Below, piece after piece: positions 54,926 to 64,000 of a stretch of 64,000 nucleotides of DNA. The notes below the pieces were generated by a model. That model saw only the letters and a program-made list of their open reading frames with translations. It was not told the origin of the DNA and searched no databases. The number at the start of each line of letters is the position of its first letter. The stretch's first letter is position 1. Source of the stretch: Batrachochytrium dendrobatidis JAM81 (lineage: Eukaryota; Chytridiomycota; Chytridiomycetes; Rhizophydiales); NCBI RefSeq assembly GCF_000203795.2, contig NW_006281099.1:62001-126000 (forward strand), given 5' to 3'. The position numbers and the translations under genes are program-made.

Positions 54926-57844
54926 TTACTTTATAGATCCACCATTACTATGTCCTTCCGTATTGTCGTGGTTGGGATTCGTATCTGCATTAGATCGTCC
55001 AATACCACCTCCACGCACCAGAGATCCAGACCGTGATGATAGTCCAGGAACAGTGATGTCGCTTGGAATACGAATAGTCCTTACAGTTCTAGCAATCGCT
55101 CTTCGTTTGACATGTCTCGATCCTGAGTATGAAAAGCCATGCGATGTCACACTTAGCCCACTCATGGATCGAGTTTCAAGCCCATCTTGCTGTGGCAAAG
55201 CGGCAAATGAATTGCAAGGGGACACTCCGTTTTGTCCTCGATGTGGTATTGTATTTGTGGCACCATTAAAGGATGTTGATGTGGCTGCTCGATATGTATA
55301 ATGCTCTAGATCATGTGTGTATGGGGATATCGTGTGGTTGGAATTCATCAGATTGGCCAAATGTGCTGCAACTTCGTTGTCAGAAGGTTGGAGTACTACA
55401 TGATGTGGTGTTTCTGAATGAGATGGATGCACTTCATGTTCACATAAACTTTGAGCACTACCACCTGCATCTTGATCAAAATCGCTATTCTGACGATTAC
55501 GATGATGCTGTCCATGTCCAAACTCGCTTCGATCTGGAGAAGCATACTTGCCCTGTCGAGATGATAGAGGCATTGACGCTATTGATGTAACAGAATTTTC
55601 TCGTGACCGATATCGAGTCTGACTGCCACCTGTGTTGGGCATAAAATCCTTCGAGTTTCTCAAACGCTGACCATTCTGATTATAAGTGCGTTGGCTGAGG
55701 TTTCCTTGAAGTGGTTGAACAGATTCATCACCACGTTGAGGCGAAACCATGGGTGTTTCATGACGATTCTTGCTATTTTGTCGATGACGCGACGTGTCAT
55801 GATGTCCATGCCGATTAGAGTGAGGCAATCGTTGTTGTGGAGGTGCAAGAAATTGTCGATCTGGCTCTTGTATAGGACGATGCCATACTGTCCCGTGTTG
55901 CACCTGGCCTTTTCGGTACATATGAGTTCCTTCAGCAAAAACAGCAGGAGACGATTGCACAGAAAGAGCATCGTCAGTGTTGGACAATGAGTGATCAATT
56001 ATTACAGAACTTTCATGGTTGCGGCGTGATTGAGTCTTAAATACTGATACAGATGGAATTCTCGATCCATCGTGTAGCTTTGAAGATGTACCTTGCTGAC
56101 TCTGTTCATTTTGTCGAGATTCTTCTGCATTTGACATTTGATCTGTTGCTTGTTTAGGAAAAATCGGATGAGCTGTAAAGCGAAGACCTGGAGTAGTCGA
56201 GGAGGGAGGTGAAAATAACGATCCTCCGTATATAGCCATACGATGATACTCGCTAGAAAGACCAACGTTTGTAATAGATCCAGCAGCTAAATGGGGTGGG
56301 TAGTGAAACTGAACATTAGATGCTAGGTTTGGAGTAACGCGGCCATCAATACTAGAACTGATTGTAAATCCAGACATGGCAGCTGATACAGATGATTGGC
56401 TTTGAGAGGTTGGTATATCGACTAAAAGACTGCTACGCTTGGGGGATTGTACCTTTGCATTTCTAGTGGGTAAAGTTGCTATTCCACCTTCAGATTTCTG
56501 TTGTGCTTCTTGCAAAAATACGTGCGTAAGCCCGAGCTCGGCAGCTTCAGGAATGCCAGTTTGTGACAGGCTTCTGTACAACACATACCCTTCATTTTCA
56601 GATTCTTGGTCCAAAGTATATCCATCTTTTTCCACAGACTCATTTCCGCTCCATTTTTGCTGGGAAGTATAAGGCCCATTCCTACGAAATGACGAGTCGT
56701 GTTGCTGTCTGATGTCTGCATAGTTTTTGTTTAAATGTGTACGATCCTGTGCATATCTATCCATGCTTTCAAGCTCATAAGCAGAAGGATCATAGTACAT
56801 GGGCGGATTGCCTGCAACCCCATTCACTTTAGATTGATACTCCTGTCTGTCATCGTACCCCTGCTCACTGGCCCGACTACTCCTGGAACCGTATGATCTA
56901 GACAGTTTAGCCTCTGCTTTAGCTTTTGCAGTATCCGCCGCCTGTTGATTCAAAACTACGAGCGATAAATTATGCACCATCTGTGGCAAATCATTCTGAA
57001 ATAGATTCCTTAATTGAGCTTCGATCTGCGTCTGCAAAAACTTTCTAATATTTGGGATGTTATCGAATGTCGAATTTACATCAACGCGCTCGAGTGGATC
57101 GTTCTTGAAGACAAGCGTAATACCTCGCTCCTTATCAACCACAAGAACAATAATGCCTCGAAGTTTTACATTGCTAATACGGATCTCCATTGGGACAACA
57201 AAGGGCTGTTGCGCTGCTAGCATAGTATTTCTGGCATTCAACGTGCGCTGTCGCAATGGAGTTGTCAATGGGTTTGCCTAGATGGAATAGATTGTATTTA
57301 CACAAACTGGTCAGGATGATCAATCATGTTTTAAACTGGATTAGCACGGCAAGTCCAATACAAAGTATCTTTACTGCACTTTTGTCTTGATGAGAATGAA
57401 TGCATCACCACTATATCCAAGCTTGAATATTCCTTTGAATCGATCTTCAGCCAATTCTCCTATTTCAAGGATTTCCAGATCGGGAGGCTATCGTCGAGTA
57501 GCAGGCCAATAGTATACCATTTGCAGTATATTTGAACCATTCGATTGGACAGTCAACATCAAGAACAATTCATGTGAGTAAGGAGCTGGTTTCAATTGGG
57601 CTTATAGTATTATGATGCACCATAGTAGCCATGGTAAAAATCCACTGCAAGAAATTCCCTGTTGATAACATATAGCCAGCATGCAGGTCGCTTATACCTT
57701 TGTTCCCATATCTAGTTCCTTTACTTCAATGCGACCAACAATATTATCAGGCATGCCACCATTGTTGAGAGCAACAGTCAGTTGACTCTTGGCCTGGTCC
57801 AGAAACTCATCAGAGAACTCTGGCCAGTTGATTTTGAATGACAT
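54926..57844 (-). CDS. MDM34: ERMES subunit Mdm34 (SMP domain, mitochondrial outer membrane)
   Basis: Part of the ER-mitochondria tether that transfers phospholipids. Exons 57698-57844, 57374-57487 and 54926-57277, 870 residues. Start [20 protein letters not shown], then [47 protein letters not shown], and on exon 3 [51 protein letters not shown] and [18 protein letters not shown]: a complete SMP domain. The remaining 650 residues are disordered. The exon 2 to 3 junction is odd: the conserved KTKVQANPL is only restored if the intron does not obey GT-AG; a canonical reading (donor GTGCAG) would lose VQ. Confidence 0.9.
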
Positions 57845-58026
57845 TCTCTAGCAAAATGTGACAACTTGTTGGGAAAACTGCTGAACCCAAAGAGTTGATT
57901 AAACCTTTGGCTAATCCACAATCAACACTCCAACAACTGGTTCTTGGAAAAATCTAAACACATTATATTGTCATCCCAGATTCCTATTTATAAACACATT
58001 CCATGTACAAGTGCGGATCCGATCCA

Positions 58027-58625
58027 TCAGCTAATTATATTGAATTGGTACACTGTCACTCGGCCATAAAAGTCTGTGCTGTTCATAAACACTACTTTGA
58101 TCTTTTTATATCCATGCGTTGGCTGGGCAATCGGAAACTCTTGCAGCGTGTTGATGTCCTCTGGATAAAACTTCATGATCCGATGCCATTCTGTTGATGT
58201 TGCATCTGCAGGTGTCAAAGGTTGGCCCAGTAGCTCACACTCTTTGCCTGCAAATCCTCCTTGGAACATAAGTCTGATGCTTGTAGGCTGGATAGGCTCT
58301 TGATCACTTGTTGAATCTACTTGGATCCACTGTGGACTTCCCTATTCCAACACAACCCAATAAGCAATCCACCTTTTAAAATGATTGGCTAAATGCATGG
58401 CAATGATACTTTACTTGGTCAGAATTCCAACATGTTTCCAAATTGTTATCAACAAGATGTTTTTTGCCATAGTTTGTTGCATCTCGATTAAGAACAGAGC
58501 TCACTCTTGATAACAATCCAATCATACTGTAATCGTTAATAAACATATATAAAGCTCAATCGTGACGGTGGAAATGTGAATCAGCCAACTCACCGTAATT
58601 GGCTTGCTGTAATCTGAAATTGCAT
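58027..58625 (-). CDS. NR2C2AP: NR2C2AP-like protein (discoidin-like fold)
   Basis: Small conserved eukaryotic protein of the discoidin/galactose-binding-like fold; the animal homologue (TRA16) binds a nuclear receptor, and the ancestral role is unknown. Exons 58594-58625, 58415-58526 and 58027-58341, 152 residues. The order of blocks matches: VSSVLNRDATNYGKKHLVD, ETCWNSDQGSPQWIQVD, IRLMFQGGFAGKECEL, IMKFYPEDINTLQEFPI, and IKVVFMNSTDFYGRVTVYQF. All splice junctions keep frame. Rarely noted in fungi. Confidence 0.85.
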
Positions 58626-58688
58626 TTTGAATTCAAAGTAAAGTCGTAAACATCAAACTTGCAAATTTTAAACCATAATCTAAACTTG

Positions 58689-60698
58689 TTATTTAAATTG
58701 TCTAGGAGGACTGGGCCATCCCACTTCCCGCATATACACTCTTAGATAAAATCGATGATGCTGCGATGAAATATGCCTGTGCATTCGTATACACATATCA
58801 TATCCAATACGTATCTTGAGTCGTCTTAGCATCATCAGGTGCTGAGTAAAAAGTGGCATTAATTGAAACTCCATGTACATATTTATAAACTGCTCATGAA
58901 CGCTGGCATCAAGAGGATCAGGAATCAAATCGCGCCTTGCAAGTAGTGCTCGAAAAATATCAAATGCAAGCAAATACCCATCCGATTTGACAGGAAACAT
59001 CATACAGAGTCTACACAGAGTCCAGTAAATGGGTGATTGAGGTGCGTCTGAAAATGACTCGAGATCGTACCATATTCGGGTTATAAATTCCTGTGAGGGA
59101 TAGTGCGGAACAATGTCAAGAGCTGCTGATAAAATAGACAGTGTAAGTTGATTGCTTGGAATACTAGAGTAAAAGCCAAATATGTGTTTAGCAGTATCTA
59201 TGGCTGATTGATTTTTCTGAAGAAATGTCAATCTGTTGTGTTTGTTTAAAATGGGATGATCGGGTTGCTTGGATTTAAGAAGCGACTGAAATATACTCAA
59301 GTAGCACTGTTCGGTTGGAGTCAGCCCTTCAGATTGCATCGCCAACAAGGCTGCCATGGAGTACTCTGGTTTCTGCAAGTGATGAAACAGCTCAATCAAA
59401 GCCTCGAACATATCTGCAGTATTAATGTTTTTATATCCCGAGACTTGAGTAAAGTCTTTTGCATCGCAAAGTGCATCCACCAGCATCTGCACTTGACTCG
59501 TTGCGCCAATAGATACCAATGCCTGTGCAAGAATTCTAAAAAACTGAGCCCGCGATGATAATGCATAGGATTCTACTTGCATTTTTTCATCCAATGCACC
59601 AGTCAATCTAGCATGGTCAATATGATCAAAAAGTAAACACCATCCATTACTCTGCTGGATAATTGTTTCAACGTGACTCAGTGATTCAGACTTGATGTAA
59701 GCCCAAATAACCAGTCTCCATTCAGACTCGGTTGGAACAATATTACACTGACCCATATCCTGCATCAACGCATTGATATGATCCATACATGCTCCCGGTG
59801 TTTGTTTTGTGTGTGCTGCATAGCGAAGCAACATTGTGAATAGTTTTCTTGGAACACATTGCAATGCATTGAAATCGAGCGTTAGTGATTTGTACAAAAT
59901 CCATGGATCTTGAGCCATACTAGATTGCAGCTCACTTGTAGAATCAGACGTGTTTGTTGAATGATAATCAGGAGATAAGACATGGTTGGTTGTAGATTGT
60001 GATTCCAATGGTGTGAACAATGAGAACTCGCCATGAGTCCTCTCATGCAAAACATCAAAATCAGGGATATGCTCTGATGGTGAGTTTATATGGGCTTCGA
60101 GCAGATTCAAAAGTAGCTTGAACTGCTCGCTGATATCTATTTTAGACCAATCAGTCAATTGCGAGTTTTTTAGCGAAACGTCGGGTGTGGTATGTAGAGT
60201 ACTTGGCGATCCATGAGTTTCCCATGCAGTTTTAAGATCATATTGATCATCCGGTTGTTGATTCTGAGATAATGGAAGGTCAGAGATCCAAGTATTAAAT
60301 GAATCTTGATTGACAAGTACATTGCCATCATTTTGATCATTTGGGTTGGGTAAATAAAGCAGTGGTTCAACCTGAGCAGATACATCTGTACTGGAAGCTG
60401 AAGAAGCCTTGGATTTATCAACTCCTTTGGAGTATGCAATTATTCTTACTGGAGGTCGTTTACTGGACCGGAAAGAATGCGATGACGACAGAACTCGTTG
60501 TCGAGGTCGGCCATATCCAATCGGATGTTTTTTGAGCAGCTGCGTCGAAAGCCAGCGACAAGGTGGATGCAAATAAACACAATCAAGTCCTTGAAGTGTG
60601 AACAGAAAAATACTATTTGCCTTTGGATTTATCGATAAAGGCAGTAGTTTTCTGACAAACTGGATGTTTATATGTCGACCAACGAGCCTACAGTTCAT
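58689..60698 (-). CDS. PPR-like helical-repeat protein, probably mitochondrial
   Basis: Single exon, 669 residues from the first in-frame ATG (60696-60698). The N-terminus is basic (MNCRLVGRHINIQFVRKLLP) and consistent with a mitochondrial presequence. From about residue 280 the sequence is entirely helical with repeats of PPR character: FTMLLRYAAHTKQTPGACMD, TESEWRLVIWAYIKS, MFEALIELFHHLQKPEYSMA, CYLSIFQSLLKSKQ, DGYLLAFDIFRALLARRDLI. Repeat consensus is weak, so repeat number is not assigned. Fungal PPR proteins bind organelle RNA. The region 90-280 is disordered. Confidence 0.65.
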   Translation of the reverse strand: MNCRLVGRHINIQFVRKLLPLSINPKANSIFLFTLQGLDCVYLHPPCRWLSTQLLKKHPIGYGRPRQRVLSSSHSFRSSKRPPVRIIAYSKGVDKSKASSASSTDVSAQVEPLLYLPNPNDQNDGNVLVNQDSFNTWISDLPLSQNQQPDDQYDLKTAWETHGSPSTLHTTPDVSLKNSQLTDWSKIDISEQFKLLLNLLEAHINSPSEHIPDFDVLHERTHGEFSLFTPLESQSTTNHVLSPDYHSTNTSDSTSELQSSMAQDPWILYKSLTLDFNALQCVPRKLFTMLLRYAAHTKQTPGACMDHINALMQDMGQCNIVPTESEWRLVIWAYIKSESLSHVETIIQQSNGWCLLFDHIDHARLTGALDEKMQVESYALSSRAQFFRILAQALVSIGATSQVQMLVDALCDAKDFTQVSGYKNINTADMFEALIELFHHLQKPEYSMAALLAMQSEGLTPTEQCYLSIFQSLLKSKQPDHPILNKHNRLTFLQKNQSAIDTAKHIFGFYSSIPSNQLTLSILSAALDIVPHYPSQEFITRIWYDLESFSDAPQSPIYWTLCRLCMMFPVKSDGYLLAFDIFRALLARRDLIPDPLDASVHEQFINMYMEFQLMPLFTQHLMMLRRLKIRIGYDMCIRMHRHISSQHHRFYLRVYMREVGWPSPPRQFK

Positions 60699-60879
60699 TT
60701 TGCATTCAAAATTTTGGTAACGCCATGTAAAGAAATTTCCCAATTCAACAGTTTATAAAACTGAGGTTTGTTCTGGCTGGAAAGATACTTTACTCTGAAT
60801 CATTGATATTATACAAAAAGTAGTTTTGATTACTGGGTAATTCCAAGCACCGAGTCGAGAACTTCTACCAAACAAGCAA

Positions 60880-60948
60880 TATCTGAAGCAACGAGATTTC
60901 AACTGCAAGATAAATACAAGTGTTCCATTCTAAGTGAATACGGCTGTA
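60880..60948. mobile_element. TIR element copy 9, solo right end
   Basis: CTGCAAGATAAATACAAGTG followed by TTCCATTCTAAGTGAATACGG and CTGTA (to about 60948) matches the right end of copies 2 and 5. No left end was found. It lies in the 369-bp divergent gap between the PPR-like gene and CDK20. Confidence 0.6.
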
Positions 60949-61067
60949 GATGGACAATGAGTGATTTATTTTTATAACCATTATGACTGATGAGTTTTTT
61001 GAATTGCAAGTTTATCTTGTAAACTTCGCGTTCCAGCACTGGATCTCATTAGTATTGTGGTTACTCT

Positions 61068-62509
<1,442 letters not shown>

Positions 62510-62575
62510 CTCAAATTGAAATCCGTATAAATAAAGTGATTCATCTCGATTAAACCTACACGATGCACATCTATA

Positions 62576-63235
62576 CTATGATAACTTGATAGATGCGCGT
62601 GCTGGTGACCCATATACCACTCTTGCCCTATCAGCAAAAGCCGTAACCATTGATTTGCTTACTTCGTCAAGAAATAGCTTGGATGCTTGGGCATAGATGG
62701 CATTCCTAAACTCGAATGCGACATAAAAATCAACAATACACGATCGCTCGTCTGATGATAATGAGGATTTGGATGCATGTGGATGTAATTGAGAAATGGG
62801 TATAAACTTCCACTCGTTGATGAGAGTTTTGAACATGGCCGAATCCGACGCAACTGCACGAACAGATGTGGGTGAAGTCACAGTGACGGTTGATATGTAG
62901 GACTCACTGAAAGCTTGGAACCCCACCTGAAGTTCAGCAGTGAGTGTGTGAGTTGCAGATACGGACGGAGATCGATAAAGAGTGCGAGATGCAGTGCACC
63001 ATGGCACATATTCATTATAGTGATCAATGTCAGACACCAAGGCGTGCATCTGATGTTGAGAGTATCCAATGATACGTTGTTCTCGGTATTCTTGCAGTCG
63101 AGGTTGTTGAATTTGATTCAGTAACCCAGTCAGAAAGTGACGATTGCGTGCATATGAATAGGATGGGTGAATACAGGCAGTCAGACTCTGTGAGAATGGA
63201 CGCAGAACTCTTTTCGATCCATATTTATGGATCAT
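62576..63235 (-). CDS. COQ10: Coenzyme Q-binding protein COQ10 (START-like)
   Basis: Mitochondrial inner-membrane-associated lipid-binding protein needed for Q function in respiration. Single exon, 219 residues. N-terminal presequence with basic and Ser residues. Family blocks: YREQRIIGYSQHQMHALVSD, YNEYVPWCTASRTLY, AELQVGFQAFSESYISTVTV, FKTLINEWKFIPI, CIVDFYVAFEFRNAIYAQAS and FADRARVVYG. The start codon at 63233-63235 lies 134 bp from the divergent SPB1 start. Confidence 0.92.
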   Translation of the reverse strand: MIHKYGSKRVLRPFSQSLTACIHPSYSYARNRHFLTGLLNQIQQPRLQEYREQRIIGYSQHQMHALVSDIDHYNEYVPWCTASRTLYRSPSVSATHTLTAELQVGFQAFSESYISTVTVTSPTSVRAVASDSAMFKTLINEWKFIPISQLHPHASKSSLSSDERSCIVDFYVAFEFRNAIYAQASKLFLDEVSKSMVTAFADRARVVYGSPARASIKLS

Positions 63236-63369
63236 CTCAACGTCGATTCAAGTTTTGAATTCAGATTTCAACTCGACCCAAAAATAAGAAAAAAAATCTC
63301 GAAATATTTTTTTGGTCTGATAATATCCCAATTACTACATATTTTATTAAAAGGTAACATTACTATAGC

Positions 63370-64000
63370 ATGGCAAGAGACAAGAAAAATGCCAAAGGTC
63401 GTTTGGACAAGTATTATCACATGGCCAAGGAGCAAGGCTTTCGTGCTCGTTCCGCATTCAAGCTAATCCAGCTCAACAAAAAATACTCGTTTTTGGAAAA
63501 GGCCAAAGTGGTGGTGGATTTGTGCGCTGCGCCTGGTGGTTGGTAAGTCTTGTTTAATTCTTTTTCAATTGAATGGGTTGTGCTAATGCAGGATTGATCT
63601 GTCTACTAGGCTGCAAGTAGCTCAAAAATACATGCCTAAACCTAGTTTGATTATTGGTATGTCGAGCATTGTTTTTGCGAGTGTTGGCATTCTTTGTAAT
63701 GTGTACTCTATTCATCAACCAAGATTAATTTTGAATTCACTGTTTTTAATATTGATGTTCAATGGTCGGCATGGATACGTTCAAATTTGTCATCTTGCTG
63801 GGCTAAATAGGTTTGGATTTGGCGCCTATTAAACCCATTTCGGGAGTTATTACTCACGTCGAAGACATTACCACTTCAAAATGTCGACAAACAATCAGAA
63901 GCGAACTCAAGGACTGGAAAGTCGATGTGTTTCTTCATGATGGTGCACCAAACGTTGGTATCTCCTGGCTTCAAGACGCATTTGGTCAATCTGAACTTAC
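63370..64000 (+). CDS. SPB1: rRNA 2'-O-methyltransferase SPB1 (FtsJ domain), 3' partial
   Basis: Nucleolar AdoMet-dependent methyltransferase acting on the 25S A-loop during 60S assembly. Exons so far: 63370-63542, 63609-63655 and 63811 to the window end. Start [20 protein letters not shown], then [20 protein letters not shown] with the catalytic Lys, [16 protein letters not shown] (SAM site, completed across the first junction), [20 protein letters not shown], and [20 protein letters not shown] with the catalytic Asp. The rest of the protein lies outside the window. Confidence 0.95.

Overview
The window reads as nuclear DNA of a zoosporic (chytrid) fungus. It is AT-rich, with about 29 genes on both strands. 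Most genes are cut by several short GT-AG introns (roughly 45-130 nt), often with CTAAC/CTGAC-like branch points. Fungal-type genes (ERMES MDM34, COQ10, homoserine kinase, NoxR, a CRH-type GH16 glucanase, a HAL4/HRK1-type kinase) sit beside genes that fit a flagellated fungus (CDK20/CCRK, a cyclic-nucleotide-domain voltage channel, BLOC1S2, NR2C2AP). A Batrachochytrium-like organism is my best inference. No database was searched, and every exon model was built by eye from reading frame, splice sites and family knowledge.

Layout. 1-5.6 kb: a partial amino-acid transporter, eIF1 (SUI1), mitochondrial HIBYL-CoA hydrolase (EHD3) and a small membrane protein. 5.7-9.6 kb: CDC4-like F-box/WD40 protein with a possible upstream exon. 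9.6-15.3 kb: a repeat-rich accessory stretch. It holds a TIR element with a Fanzor/TnpB-like zinc-ribbon relic, two near-identical 423/425-bp direct repeats about 3 kb apart, and between them a degenerate rhomboid and a possible PD-(D/E)XK protein. 15.3-31.8 kb: five plus-strand genes (PUS1-like protein with an altered catalytic motif, HAL4-like kinase, CNBD channel with a non-canonical pore, FHA-RING ligase, NoxR), separated by copies of the TIR element. 32-37.5 kb: a Gln-rich C2H2 factor and a SWIRM protein. 39.5-40.4 kb: a repeat-rich secreted protein. 40.8-50 kb: CSC1/OSCA channel, THR1, an unrecognised gene, eS25 and BLOC1S2, all on minus. 50.7-64 kb: GH16 glucanase, uL1 (RPL10A), LMW-PTP, MDM34, NR2C2AP, a PPR-like protein, CDK20, COQ10 and the start of SPB1.

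The most interesting signal is a dispersed family of short elements (about 170-600 bp, with some solo ends) whose ends match TACAGCCGTATTCACGTAAA and its reverse complement. Copies lie at about 10.2, 22.6, 25.5, 29.3, 31.9, 39.0, 50.0, 52.2 and 60.9 kb, usually between genes, and two abut start codons. One copy keeps, on its minus strand, a broken C-x2-C ... DVNAALNIR block typical of TnpB/Fanzor nucleases. This suggests that the family consists of non-autonomous remnants of a Fanzor-bearing TIR transposon.
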